Shown here: positions 1 through 7,941 of the stretch, one piece after another
Position numbering within the stretch: position 1 is the stretch's first letter
How the letters are laid out: each line of letters begins with the position of its first letter
Assembly (NCBI GenBank): GCA_009903935.1
Contig: WYEG01000021.1
Coordinates: 1-33,441, forward strand
DNA length: 33,441 nt
Source: Caldimicrobium sp.
GTDB taxonomy: Bacteria > Desulfobacterota > Thermodesulfobacteria > Thermodesulfobacteriales > Thermodesulfobacteriaceae
Direction: 5' to 3'
The notes under the pieces: generated by a model
What the model saw: only the letters and a program-made list of their open reading frames with translations
The model's database searches: none
What the model was told of the DNA's origin: nothing
Position numbers and translations under genes: made by a program

Positions 1-103
1 TAAGCGCTTCTAATAGTGTTTTAATTAATGTCTTGACTAACTGTTGGAAGGAGTCTAAAATTTCTTGTTGGAGTTGGGAGTTGAATTTGTTTGGTTGTTT
101 CAT
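1..103 (-). CDS. Transposase N-terminus (IS256/Mutator-like), partial
   Basis: An ATG at 103 opens a frame of 34 codons that leaves the window. The visible peptide starts MKQPNKFNSQLQQEIL and is a helical, Gln-rich N-terminus with no catalytic residue yet. The start is supported by a GGAGGGG ribosome-binding site about 10 bases upstream. Its position just inside an IS256-like terminal repeat suggests the DDE transposase of that element. The start region lies in a perfect inverted repeat, listed separately. The catalytic domain is outside the window, so the assignment rests on context. Confidence 0.5.
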   Translation of the reverse strand, partial: MKQPNKFNSQLQQEILDSFQQLVKTLIKTLLEAL

Positions 104-161
104 GGTAGCTTCCCCTCCTTTTTAGTGATTTTAGGTCGGGACTTCTTGGGGAAGCTACCAT
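102..161 (-). promoter_or_regulatory. 14-bp inverted repeat spanning the transposase start
   Basis: ATGGTAGCTTCCCC at 102-115 is the perfect reverse complement of 148-161. In minus-strand RNA the 3' arm contains the bases between the Shine-Dalgarno sequence and the first two bases of the start codon. The loop is 32 nt. Transcripts entering from outside the element would form the full hairpin and hide the start. A transcript starting inside the loop would lack the 5' arm. Confidence 0.6.
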
Positions 162-226
162 ACTCTTCCTGTCCTCTCAAGTCTTTACACAATTAATGAG
201 GCACTACCAGAAATCTCTCTAACGCC

Positions 227-1552
227 TTATTCTTTTAGCTCAAAGCCTTCTTTTTGAGCCAGCTGTCTCATCTTGGCTAAGGCTTTTTTCTCTATCTGTC
301 TAATTCTTTCTCTGCTAACTTTAAAGATGCTACCAATTTCTTCTAAAGTATAGACTTCATACTCGCCGAGACCAAACCTCATACGAATTATTTTTTCCTC
401 TCTTGGAGAAAGGGTTGAAAGAAATTTCTTTATCTTCTCCGACACATCTCTTTTTCTTGTGACTTCGTAAGAAGAGGGGCTCTTTTTGTTCTCTATGAAA
501 TTACCAAGGGTGCTTTCCTCGTCCCCGATCGGAGTTTCTAAAGAGATAGGGTCTTTTGCAGTCTCAAAGATAGAAAGGATCTTCTCGTAAGGGACACCGG
601 TTCTTTCTGAAAGTTCCTCTGGAGTTGGCTCTCTCCCAAGTTCTTTCGTCATCTCATAGAAGGTTTTAAAGACATAGTTTCTTAACTCTAAGAAGTGGAC
701 AGGCAATCTTATAGTGCGCGTCTTATCAAGAATAGCCCTCGTTATGCTTTGCCTAATCCACCAAGAGGCATAGGTGCTAAACTTATTCCCCTTACGATAA
801 TCAAACCTATAGACTGCCCTCATTAAACCGAGGTTCCCCTCTTGAATAAGGTCGGCAAGTGGCAAACCTTGTTTGGTATATTTTTTAGCGATAGAGACGA
901 CAAGACGAAGGTTAGCCTTGACCATCTCATCCTTTGCCCTTTCAATCTGGGCTATGCATTTCTTTACCTTATCGCATAGCGCGCGAACCTGTTTGTTCTT
1001 CTCATACTTTGATGAACAGGTTTCTATAAGCCTTTCAAAGTAGTTTACATAGCTCTTCTTTGGTTTAAGATTTGGGTCTCTTTTTTTCCATTCCTCGATC
1101 TGTCTTTTCGCTTCAACGACCTCTGGAAGGTTAACCTTGCTTTGAAGTATTAAATTAACAATAGTTTCAAACCCACCTCTTATCTGCCTTGAGAGCTCCT
1201 CTTCCCTTTCAGGCGTTAAAAGTTCATACTTCCCCATCTCCTTAAGATAAATGGAGAGAAGTTCCTCACTACCAGGCTCAGCATACCCCTCCTCTTCCTC
1301 CTCCAAAACACCTTCAGAATAGGTAGTAAGCTCCTTTATTTTGTCCTGAACGCGTTTTTCAATGTATTCTTCTCTTTCGTATGGGTCGAGCTCCTTTAGC
1401 TCAATACCATGGCTCTCAAGAAGGTCAAAGATCTCTTCCATCTTATCAGGGTCGCTATAATCCTCAGGCAACATCTGATTTAAAAGGTCATAGGTTAAAC
1501 GTCCGGATTTGCCGAGCTCAACGATCTTCTCTTGCAACTCCTTGTTTGCCAT
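227..1552 (-). CDS. rpoD: RNA polymerase primary sigma factor RpoD (sigma-70)
   Basis: This is the housekeeping sigma factor that directs RNA polymerase to -35/-10 promoters. The 441 residues carry region 1.1 (about 1-60), region 1.2 with its NCR spacer (about 95-205), and region 2 (about 213-283) including DLIQEGNLGLMRA and FSTYASWWIRQSI. Region 3 (about 290-360) precedes region 4 (about 378-432), whose helix-turn-helix is VSRERIRQIE. The NCR is short compared with the E. coli protein of about 613 residues, as in many non-proteobacterial lineages. The ATG at 1552 follows GGGTGAGATGAAG. A TATACT at 1581-1586 could be its -10, but I see no good -35. The gene stands alone, with an insertion sequence just past its stop. 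Confidence 0.97.
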   Translation of the reverse strand: MANKELQEKIVELGKSGRLTYDLLNQMLPEDYSDPDKMEEIFDLLESHGIELKELDPYEREEYIEKRVQDKIKELTTYSEGVLEEEEEGYAEPGSEELLSIYLKEMGKYELLTPEREEELSRQIRGGFETIVNLILQSKVNLPEVVEAKRQIEEWKKRDPNLKPKKSYVNYFERLIETCSSKYEKNKQVRALCDKVKKCIAQIERAKDEMVKANLRLVVSIAKKYTKQGLPLADLIQEGNLGLMRAVYRFDYRKGNKFSTYASWWIRQSITRAILDKTRTIRLPVHFLELRNYVFKTFYEMTKELGREPTPEELSERTGVPYEKILSIFETAKDPISLETPIGDEESTLGNFIENKKSPSSYEVTRKRDVSEKIKKFLSTLSPREEKIIRMRFGLGEYEVYTLEEIGSIFKVSRERIRQIEKKALAKMRQLAQKEGFELKE

Positions 1553-1800
1553 TACTTCATCTCACCCTTTTTAAAGGTTTAGTATAAAAATAAGAATTCT
1601 CAAATCTTTTCCAAGCTCGCCTTGTATCTTATCGACAAGGAAAGAATTTTTTTAAATAATAAAAATTTTTTCAAGGATTAAATCACGGAAAATTTCTTAG
1701 ATTATGGCTAATTTTTATCTATTTTTAAAAATTTATTTACTCTTTCGTAATTTTTTAAAATGATGCATTTTTCTATAGCAAATATCCTCAATATTATAAA

Positions 1801-1819
1801 TGCTTTTTCCAAAAAAGCA
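1801..1819 (-). terminator. Possible weak terminator after the mnmG-nitroreductase pair
   Basis: An 8-bp AT-rich stem, TGCTTTTT/AAAAAGCA, with a 3-nt loop lies 20 bases past the nitroreductase stop. On the minus strand it is followed by TTTATAATATT rather than a clean U-run. The position fits a terminator, but the stem is weak. Confidence 0.35.
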
Positions 1820-1838
1820 AGCTATGAAGGTATAATCC

Positions 1839-2564
1839 TTATTTCCCAACGGTGGCAAGATAAATAACTGTTTCTTCCTCACCGTCGAGGTGAAGAAGGT
1901 CGTTTAGGTCTTCGTCAAAGAAGGCTCCAACTGGGCAAGCTTTTAGCCCAAGTGCAGTAGAGGCAAGAAGTAAGTTTTGACAGATATGACCGCAATCAAG
2001 GAATATATACCTTAACCCCCTTTCTCCGTATTTAGACATAGTTCTTCTTAAGACAGCTGACCAAATAAACACTACGCTTGCCGTAGACAAAAAGGATTGA
2101 CCAAGGGCGATTTCTTTTAATATCTCCCCAAAGTAGCCCTCAGCTAACCTCTCAAGGGAAAATTCTCTAATGTTAAGATGGTATAATCCGGGAGCAATCT
2201 CAGATGAAAAATTAACGGCAAGATAGGTTTCGATAGGATAGAGGGCTCCTGCTGAGGGGGCAGTCCTTAAAAGATAACTTCCTGCAATAGCAGTAACACC
2301 TTGGGTAGCAAAACAAAGAAGAGAAATCTCTTCTTTGCTAATCTCAAGCCGGCGATAGTTTCTTTTACTTCTTCTTTCAGCAAGGATTTGAAATAAGCTT
2401 GATGTTTCAGGGAAATCTTCTATCTCTAACTTAACTCGAGGCGCATTCGGATATTCTTTAAAAGGAGGGGAGGGAGCAATATCCTTTTCTCTTCTAAAGA
2501 TGCTTCGAAGGGTTAGATTTGTGTTTTTTAAATAGGTATAAGCGAGGGTGTCTTTAAGGCTCAT
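1839..2564 (-). CDS. SagB-type nitroreductase-family oxidoreductase
   Basis: The 241-residue protein has the SagB/ThcOx branch pattern of the FMN-dependent nitroreductase fold. RRSKRNY (about residue 64) is followed by a TQG segment and [15 protein letters not shown]-terminal half with [17 protein letters not shown] closes the fold. Family members oxidise or reduce small substrates or peptide-bound azolines using FMN. No precursor peptide or cyclodehydratase gene is adjacent, so this is probably a stand-alone oxidoreductase of unknown substrate. The start overlaps the end of mnmG by 11 bp, indicating co-transcription and possible translational coupling. The ribosome-binding site (GGATAAG) is weak. 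Confidence 0.8.
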   Translation of the reverse strand: MSLKDTLAYTYLKNTNLTLRSIFRREKDIAPSPPFKEYPNAPRVKLEIEDFPETSSLFQILAERRSKRNYRRLEISKEEISLLCFATQGVTAIAGSYLLRTAPSAGALYPIETYLAVNFSSEIAPGLYHLNIREFSLERLAEGYFGEILKEIALGQSFLSTASVVFIWSAVLRRTMSKYGERGLRYIFLDCGHICQNLLLASTALGLKACPVGAFFDEDLNDLLHLDGEEETVIYLATVGK

Positions 2565-4443
2565 AGCTTATCCGGTAGCCAATCTTCTTTAAATGGACCT
2601 GAAGTGCTGAGATAGCAGCGGGCGTTACCCCTGGAATCCTCATAGCTTGCCCCAAGGATTTTGGTCTAATCTTGCTAAACTTTTCCACCATCTCCCTTGA
2701 TAAGCCGGCAACTTGAGAATAATCTAGGTCTTCGGGTAAGGCAAGGTTTTCAAGCTTTTTGAACTTCTCAACCTCCTTAAGTTGGCGCTCAATATATCCG
2801 CTATACTTTATCTCAACTTCAACCTCCTCTAAGACATCATCAGGAATGTTTTTTAATTCTTCTATGAACTCTTTAAAAAAGTTAAACTCAACCTCAGGTC
2901 TGCGTAAAAGTTCAACTATCCTCTGGCTACCAGTGATTGGAGTTGAGCCTTTACTTTCAAGATAAGGGTTAATTCTATCTGCGCTAATTTTGGTTTCATT
3001 TATCACCTTCATTGCTAAGTCAAATTGCCTTTTCCTCTCAAGATAGACCTCCCATCGCTCATCATCCACAAGTCCTATCTTCCTTCCTATGGGGGTTAAT
3101 CTAAAGTCTGCGTTCCCTTCTCTTAAAAGCAAGCGATACTCCGCTCTTGAGGTGAACATCCTGTATGGCTCATCCGTTCCTTTTGTAACAAGGTCGTCAA
3201 TTAAGACTCCGATGTAAGCTTGGGAACGGTCGATGATCAAGGGCTCTTCTTCCTTAGCTAAAAGGGCAGCGTTTATTCCAGCAACTATACCCTGAGCTGC
3301 TGCCTCTTCATAGCCTGTCGTTCCGTTTATCTGTCCTGCTAAAAAAAGCCCAGTGATGAGCTTTGTTTCTAAGGTATGTTTTAGTTGATCTGGGAAAACA
3401 AAGTCGTACTCAATACCATACCCTGGTCTAAGAATAACCGCTTTTTCCAAACCAGGGATACTTCGAACAAGCTCAATCTGAACATCAACGGGCAAACTGT
3501 TGCTTATGCCGTTTGGATATACCTCGACAGTGTCTAATCCCTCTGGCTCAAGGAAAACCTGATGTCTCTCCTTATCAGGGAAACGAAAGACCTTGTCTTC
3601 AATCGATGGGCAATATCTCACCCCTCTTGACTTTATTCTACCGGTAAAAAGGGGAGACCTATCTAAAGACTTTCGAATGATTTCATGAGTTTTCTCAGTG
3701 GTATAGGTAATGAAGCAAGGAATTTGTGGAAGAGGTGGTCTCTTACCCCTATTTTTGAAAGAAAAAAGAGGTATAGGATAATCACCCCATTGGATTTCAA
3801 GCCTTGAATAATCAATCGTCCTTCCATCAAGCCGAGGGCAGGTCCCGGTTTTGAGCCTTCCCATCTCAAAACCAAGCTCTTTTAAGTTTTGTGGGAGCCT
3901 GTTTGAGGGCGGGTCCCCAAGCCTTCCTGCTGGGAAGCTTTCAAGCCCGATGTGGATAAGCCCGTTTAGGAAGGTTCCTGTAGCTATGACTACAGCCTTA
4001 GCCCCATACTCCTCACCAGTTCGCGTTCTAACACCGTAGACCCTTCCGTCCTTGACAATAAGATTAGAAACAGAGGCTTGCCTTATGTAGAGGTTTTCAA
4101 CCCTTTCGAGGACGCGTTTCATCCTTTCCTGATACTTGAACCTGTCTGCCTGAGCTCTCGTTGCTCGAACCGCAGGACCTTTTTTAGTGTTTAGCTTTTT
4201 AAATTGAATGCCCGTCTCGTCAATGGCAAGCGCCATCTCACCGCCAAGGGCATCTATCTCCTTGACTAAATGCCCCTTCCCTATCCCGCCTATAGACGGA
4301 TTACAGCTCATAGCTCCTATTCTTTCCAGGTTGATGGTTAAAAGAAGGGTCTTACATCCAAGACGAGCAGAGGCTAAACAAGCCTCAATCCCAGCGTGAC
4401 CAGCCCCGATAACGATGACATCAAAGGTTTCAAGAAATTTCAT
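2554..4443 (-). CDS. mnmG: tRNA uridine-5-carboxymethylaminomethyl modification enzyme MnmG (GidA)
   Basis: MnmG works with MnmE to install cmnm5 on U34 of certain tRNAs, using FAD and methylenetetrahydrofolate. The N-terminal Rossmann motif [13 protein letters not shown] binds FAD. The family signatures [24 protein letters not shown] and [12 protein letters not shown] supply the two conserved cysteines. [16 protein letters not shown] marks the second FAD signature, and a C-terminal helical domain binds MnmE and tRNA. The length of about 629 residues is normal. I place the start at the ATG at 4443; the codon before it is TTG, and a TATAAT lies only 8 bases upstream, so the mRNA may be leaderless. 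It is probably co-transcribed with the nitroreductase gene. Confidence 0.96.
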   Translation of the reverse strand: MKFLETFDVIVIGAGHAGIEACLASARLGCKTLLLTINLERIGAMSCNPSIGGIGKGHLVKEIDALGGEMALAIDETGIQFKKLNTKKGPAVRATRAQADRFKYQERMKRVLERVENLYIRQASVSNLIVKDGRVYGVRTRTGEEYGAKAVVIATGTFLNGLIHIGLESFPAGRLGDPPSNRLPQNLKELGFEMGRLKTGTCPRLDGRTIDYSRLEIQWGDYPIPLFSFKNRGKRPPLPQIPCFITYTTEKTHEIIRKSLDRSPLFTGRIKSRGVRYCPSIEDKVFRFPDKERHQVFLEPEGLDTVEVYPNGISNSLPVDVQIELVRSIPGLEKAVILRPGYGIEYDFVFPDQLKHTLETKLITGLFLAGQINGTTGYEEAAAQGIVAGINAALLAKEEEPLIIDRSQAYIGVLIDDLVTKGTDEPYRMFTSRAEYRLLLREGNADFRLTPIGRKIGLVDDERWEVYLERKRQFDLAMKVINETKISADRINPYLESKGSTPITGSQRIVELLRRPEVEFNFFKEFIEELKNIPDDVLEEVEVEIKYSGYIERQLKEVEKFKKLENLALPEDLDYSQVAGLSREMVEKFSKIRPKSLGQAMRIPGVTPAAISALQVHLKKIGYRISYEP

Positions 4444-4451
4444 CAAAATTA

Positions 4452-4480
4452 ATTATAAATCAAGAAGAAAATTTTGGCTA
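4452..4480 (-). promoter_or_regulatory. Promoter of mnmG, candidate leaderless start
   Basis: On the minus strand TAGCCA (4480-4475) is followed after 17 bp by TATAAT (4457-4452). Eight bases then lead to the ATG at 4443. The predicted transcription start falls on or next to the start codon, and no Shine-Dalgarno sequence is present. Confidence 0.5.
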
Positions 4481-4503
4481 TGGAGTAGCCCTTCAGGATG
4501 CAT

Positions 4504-4509
4504 TATAAT
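4504..4509 (+). promoter_or_regulatory. -10 element of the radical SAM gene, candidate leaderless start
   Basis: A perfect TATAAT ends 8 bases before the ATG at 4518. The -35 position (TGGAGT at 4481-4486, 17-bp spacer) is poor. Transcription would start at or within two bases of the start codon. Confidence 0.45.
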
Positions 4510-4517
4510 TAAAAAGC

Positions 4518-5423
4518 ATGGAAAGATACTATAGCCTAAACAAACACTTAAAAGACCGTTTTGGAGAAAAGGTAAAAAAGATACCCATAGACGCAGGGCT
4601 TACCTGCCCAAATCGGGATGGAACCCTCGGTTTTGGAGGATGCATCTACTGCGACGCCAAAGGTTCTGGGACAGGTTTAGCAAAGATTTTAACTCCTGAA
4701 GAACAGGTAAGAAAATTTATAGAAAAATTTAGAGCCAAGGGCTATAAAAAATTTATCCTTTATCTTCAGTCCTTTTCTAATACCTACGCTCCCCTTGAGG
4801 TCTTAGATGAGCTTTACAGCCTTGCCCACTTAGATAAGGATATCGTAGGATTGGCTATCGGCACAAGACCAGATTGCATTGACGAAGAACGGGCAAACCT
4901 TATCAAAAAGTATCAGGACCAGGGCTATTATGTTTGGGTTGAGCTTGGTCTTCAAAGCATCCACGACGAAACTTTAAGATACATCAACCGAGGGCATACC
5001 TACGAAGATTTTCTAAAGGCTTACCACCTCCTAAAGTCCAAAGGATTATCGGTTGTGGTCCACATCATCTTTGGTCTCCCAAGGGAAACTAAGGAGATGA
5101 TGCTTGCAACAGTTAAAGCTCTAAGCTCCTTAAGGATAGATGGCATAAAATTTCATGCCCTTTACATCGTTAAACAAACACCCATGGAGAGGCTCTATCT
5201 TAAAGGGGAATACCAACCGCTAACCCTTGAAGATTACGCAACTCTTGTAGCTGAGAGCCTTGCTCTTCTACCACCGGAGACGGTGGTCCATCGTTTAACC
5301 TCTGACCCGCCAAGAGATGAATTGGTAGCCCCGGATTGGCTATTAAAAAAGGCAGAAGTTCTAAAGTCCATTAATCAATGCTTAGAACAGAGGGAACTAT
5401 ATCAAGGGAAGTTTTATAAGTAA
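4518..5423 (+). CDS. TIGR01212-type (YhcC-like) radical SAM protein
   Basis: The 301-residue protein belongs to the YhcC/TIGR01212 radical SAM family. Its [4Fe-4S] cluster motif lies in LTCPNRDGTLGFGGCIYC near residues 29-46, with the unusual long gap before CxxC. Further family features are SFSNTYAP, GTRPDCI, VELGLQS and the C-terminal DPPRDELVAPDWLL. The substrate is not established in what I know; the fold resembles the catalytic region of Elp3-type radical SAM enzymes acting on tRNA. It is divergent from mnmG, another tRNA-modification gene, which is suggestive only. The stop lies 4 bp from the convergent BON gene. Confidence 0.85.
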   Translation: MERYYSLNKHLKDRFGEKVKKIPIDAGLTCPNRDGTLGFGGCIYCDAKGSGTGLAKILTPEEQVRKFIEKFRAKGYKKFILYLQSFSNTYAPLEVLDELYSLAHLDKDIVGLAIGTRPDCIDEERANLIKKYQDQGYYVWVELGLQSIHDETLRYINRGHTYEDFLKAYHLLKSKGLSVVVHIIFGLPRETKEMMLATVKALSSLRIDGIKFHALYIVKQTPMERLYLKGEYQPLTLEDYATLVAESLALLPPETVVHRLTSDPPRDELVAPDWLLKKAEVLKSINQCLEQRELYQGKFYK

Positions 5424-5427
5424 AAGT

Positions 5428-6063
5428 TTATCTTTTTTTAACTTGAAGATTTACTACTACAGACTTGACACCCGGAACAGATTTTGCGTGGGAAACTGCA
5501 CGCTCTTTTTGAGCTTCGCTCTCAACAACACCAGTAAGGGTCACAACCCCGTTCACCGTGTCCACATCTATGCTAAGAGCTTTGAGCTCAGGGTCCGCAA
5601 TAAGCTTTGCTTTAATCCTTGCTGTAATCTCTTTATCTGATAGATACTGAGTAAAACTCCTTTGCCCTACCCTTAAATTGTTTACCACCTTCTTTACCCC
5701 GGTCACTGAGGAGGCAATCTGAATAGCCCGCTTAACCTCTTCCTCGGAATCAACTAAACCAGTGAGAGTGACAACTCCGTTTACCGTGTCAACATCGATT
5801 TTTCTTGCTTTGGTAATTGGGTCTTCTATAAGCTTTGCCTTAACCTTTGCCGTGATTACCGCATCATCAAGCTGTGTTCCAACTGACCTTGGGTCTGTCC
5901 CTACTTTATATCCTTCATAAACACCACCCCCAACAAGAACCCACCCACATCCATAGACTGAGGTGGCAATCAATAAAAGAAGAGCTAACCCCTTGAAAGT
6001 TTTAAATTTATCTTTACTTTTACCGATAAGAGTATTAAACAAGGATGAAGAGGTGAGCCTCAT
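5428..6063 (-). CDS. Dual BON-domain outer-membrane lipoprotein, DolP/YraP-like
   Basis: After a basic N-terminus comes a hydrophobic segment (GLALLLLIATSVYGCG) ending in a lipobox-like Cys, so the mature protein should be lipid-anchored. TDPRSVGTQLDD follows, which closely resembles the start of E. coli DolP. Two BON domains then share the core IDVDTVNGVVTLTG. BON domains bind phospholipid; DolP supports outer-membrane integrity at division sites. I start at the ATG at 6063. The longer frame up to a TTG at 6123 is rejected because that TTG is part of a TTGACA -35 element. A TTG at 6042 is another possible start. The ATG shares bases with the ATG of the divergent gene. Confidence 0.8.
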   Translation of the reverse strand: MRLTSSSLFNTLIGKSKDKFKTFKGLALLLLIATSVYGCGWVLVGGGVYEGYKVGTDPRSVGTQLDDAVITAKVKAKLIEDPITKARKIDVDTVNGVVTLTGLVDSEEEVKRAIQIASSVTGVKKVVNNLRVGQRSFTQYLSDKEITARIKAKLIADPELKALSIDVDTVNGVVTLTGVVESEAQKERAVSHAKSVPGVKSVVVNLQVKKR

Positions 6064-6454
6064 GAAGATTGACCCCAAAAATTTGATTGATTTTAATCGT
6101 ATCATAACGGAAATTATTGTCAAGAAAGATTCGAAGGTCTTCGAAGATTATCTTAAGGAAGCCATAAAAGAGCTTGAAAGCTTAGAAAACTTAAAACAAA
6201 CGGAGGGGGAAAAGGTAAAGTATTTGGCAGAACGCCTTGAATTTTCTCTTGACCTTTTGGATAAAATCGCCAAAACTCCGTTAAACTTTTCCTCCTCTCA
6301 AACTTTAGCCGATTTTCTTCTTTCTCAGGCTTTTGAGATGGAAAAAATAGCGGAGAGCTTACCGGAGGGAGCCCTAAAAAACCTATTTCTTGAGTCTGCT
6401 ATCTATCTTGGGGTTGAAGGGCAAAAGATTAAACAAGGCTTTTATCAAGCTTAG
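6062..6454 (+). CDS. Hypothetical small helical protein
   Basis: The 130-residue product has no signal peptide or membrane segment and no motif I recognise. It is rich in Glu, Lys and Leu and should be almost entirely helical; residues such as KEAIKELESLENLKQTEGEKVKYL suggest coiled-coil packing. The ATG at 6062 follows AGAGGTGA at good spacing. The longer frame starting at 5963 would run far into the BON gene and is not needed. Its start overlaps the start of the BON gene, and its last four bases overlap the end of ddl. Function is unknown. Confidence 0.7.
   Translation: MKIDPKNLIDFNRIITEIIVKKDSKVFEDYLKEAIKELESLENLKQTEGEKVKYLAERLEFSLDLLDKIAKTPLNFSSSQTLADFLLSQAFEMEKIAESLPEGALKNLFLESAIYLGVEGQKIKQGFYQA
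6096..6123 (-). promoter_or_regulatory. Promoter of the BON lipoprotein gene
   Basis: On the minus strand TTGACA (6123-6118), a 16-bp spacer and TACGAT (6101-6096) predict a start near 6089 and a 5' untranslated region of about 26 bases. The promoter lies inside the coding region of the divergent small protein. Confidence 0.5.
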
Positions 6455-7386
6455 CTCTTTTTAAGCGCTAATTCTAAGAGCTTTTGCACAAGGTCTTTAA
6501 AAGATAAGCCAGCCACTTTTGCCGCTAAAGGTAAAAGGCTTGTTTCTGTCATTCCTGGGATGGTGTTTGTCTCAAGCACAAAGAATTCATCGTCTTTCAA
6601 GATCATATCTGTTCGACTATAATGTCTTAGCTTTAAAACCTTATGAGCTATAAGAGCGTAATTTTTGCCCTTCTCAGTCAGTTTTTCGTCAAGAGGGGCT
6701 GGGCATACCTCTTCAGCCTTGCCAGGAGTGTACTTTGTTTCATAGTCAAAGTATTTACTATCTTTCGGAATAATTTCGACAAGAGGCAGTGGCTTTTCCT
6801 CAAGTATTCCTCCAGTAATTTCTCTACCCTGAATGTATTCTTCTATCAAAACCTCATCATCGTAGCTAAAGGCAAGGTCAAGCGCCTTGAAAAGTTCTTT
6901 TTCATTTTCAACGATGCTCATTCCCACGCTTGAGCCGTGGGTAGCAGGCTTAACAACCAAAGGAAAGCCAAGCCATTTAGCGTACTCGACCATTTCCTTT
7001 GACGAAGCATGACCTTTATGGAAGGTTTCACCTCGAGGGACAGGCAGACAAGCCAACTGATACAGCTTTTTGCTCAAACCTTTATGCATAGCAAGGGCAC
7101 TACCTAAAACTCCAGCTCCTTGATAGGGAAGCCCTAAAAGCTCAAGGAAACCCTGTATGGTTCCATCCTCCCCTCCCTTGCCATGAAGCACCAAAAAGGC
7201 AACATCAAACACCCCTGCCCTTTGAGCAAGCTTCAAGAGGTCTGTTGCGGGGTCAAAAAATTCTACTTTATGACCCAGCTCCCTAAGAGCTCTCTCAACC
7301 GCCCTTGCCCCCTTCAGAGAAACTTCACGCTCTGAGGAAGTTCCACCAGCAATCAGGGCTACTCTCAAGACAGTTTTTGAGGACAT
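6451..7386 (-). CDS. ddl: D-alanine--D-alanine ligase
   Basis: Ddl makes the D-Ala-D-Ala dipeptide for peptidoglycan stem peptides in the cytoplasm, using ATP. The ATP-grasp fold shows HGKGGEDGTIQGFLELLG, the ATP-binding VVKPATHGSSVGMSIV loop and the C-terminal FVLETNTIPGMTETSLLP, where Mg and the product-side loop sit. The length of 311 residues is typical. I choose the ATG at 7386 because AAGGAGGT lies 5 bases before it; an upstream in-frame ATG at 7404 would sit before that site. The start overlaps the end of the HD gene by about 60 bp. It is the last gene of the rpsB operon. Confidence 0.95.
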   Translation of the reverse strand: MSSKTVLRVALIAGGTSSEREVSLKGARAVERALRELGHKVEFFDPATDLLKLAQRAGVFDVAFLVLHGKGGEDGTIQGFLELLGLPYQGAGVLGSALAMHKGLSKKLYQLACLPVPRGETFHKGHASSKEMVEYAKWLGFPLVVKPATHGSSVGMSIVENEKELFKALDLAFSYDDEVLIEEYIQGREITGGILEEKPLPLVEIIPKDSKYFDYETKYTPGKAEEVCPAPLDEKLTEKGKNYALIAHKVLKLRHYSRTDMILKDDEFFVLETNTIPGMTETSLLPLAAKVAGLSFKDLVQKLLELALKKS

Positions 7387-7939
7387 CCCGGACCTCCTTG
7401 ACATTGTTTAGTTTGTTTAAGTCAGAAGGACTAAAAGGAAGCCCTTTGAAGAGCCTCTTTTCAAGAAGTATGGTCATCTCCTCAAGAAGCCTCATTCGAA
7501 TTATGGCCTTTAACGTCCTCCCATACCTTTCCCGTAAGTCAGAAAAGCGTTCCCTTAAGCTTACGATGGTATCGTGCTTTACCCTTTTGTCGGCATAAAA
7601 AACAATTTCCTCTTCTTTAATTGGCTCTCCTGGTTTTGGTAGTTTGAGAAAGATGTGCGCATAGATTATTTCGCCAACCCTTGGATAACCAAGGCTTGCC
7701 ATAAGTTTATAGCCCGCGGCAGCATGATTTTCTCCGCTTTTAAGGCTTGCCATCTTTTTTACATCATGAAGCAAAGCAGAAACAGTCAAGACTTTAAGGT
7801 CAAGCAAAGGGTTGTTCACATGCTTCAAAAAGGAGCCAAGACAAAGGGAGATAAGGGCAACTTTTTCAGAATGTCTTATGATGTGCTCAGGAACCTCCTC
7901 TTTTTTTAAAAGCTCGTAAGCAAAGTCTACGCTTAACAT
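7325..7939 (-). CDS. HD-domain phosphohydrolase
   Basis: The 204-residue protein has the metal-binding HD pattern: HIIRHSEKVALIS near residue 19, ALLHDVKKM near 56, a downstream His (YAHIFL) and an Asp in FYADKRVKHD. The segment SLRERFSDLRERYG resembles the small HDIG proteins of the TIGR00295 group. Such proteins hydrolyse phosphate esters of nucleotides, and the substrate cannot be read from sequence. It sits between cdsA (2-bp gap) and ddl (overlap) in the rpsB operon, so it is expressed with envelope precursor genes. Confidence 0.75.
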   Translation of the reverse strand: MLSVDFAYELLKKEEVPEHIIRHSEKVALISLCLGSFLKHVNNPLLDLKVLTVSALLHDVKKMASLKSGENHAAAGYKLMASLGYPRVGEIIYAHIFLKLPKPGEPIKEEEIVFYADKRVKHDTIVSLRERFSDLRERYGRTLKAIIRMRLLEEMTILLEKRLFKGLPFSPSDLNKLNNVKEVRDVLKNCLESSPDCWWNFLRA

Positions 7940-7941
7940 CT

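Larger units (their letters stand above)
1..208 (-). mobile_element. IS256-like insertion sequence, one end, cut by window edge
   Basis: The stretch 182-208 read on the minus strand starts GGTAGTGCC and contains TTGTGTAAAGACTTG, a signature I associate with IS256-family terminal inverted repeats. Inside this end an ORF begins at 103 and runs off the left edge. A 14-bp inverted repeat lies between the end and the ORF. The outer boundary at about 208 is judged from the repeat alone. The other end and any target duplication are outside the window, so the family assignment is an inference. Confidence 0.6.

Noticed and set aside
1618-1640. CCTTGT/ACAAGG inverted repeat upstream of rpoD
   Set aside because: Only 6 bp with a 9-nt loop and no link to a promoter or start; chance is likely.
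5963-6061. Longer N-terminus of the small helical protein from 5963
   Set aside because: It would overlap the BON gene by 100 bp, while a good ribosome-binding site serves the ATG at 6062.
6064-6123. Longer N-terminus of the BON protein from a TTG at 6123
   Set aside because: The TTG is the start of a TTGACA promoter box, and the extra residues precede an otherwise normal lipoprotein signal.
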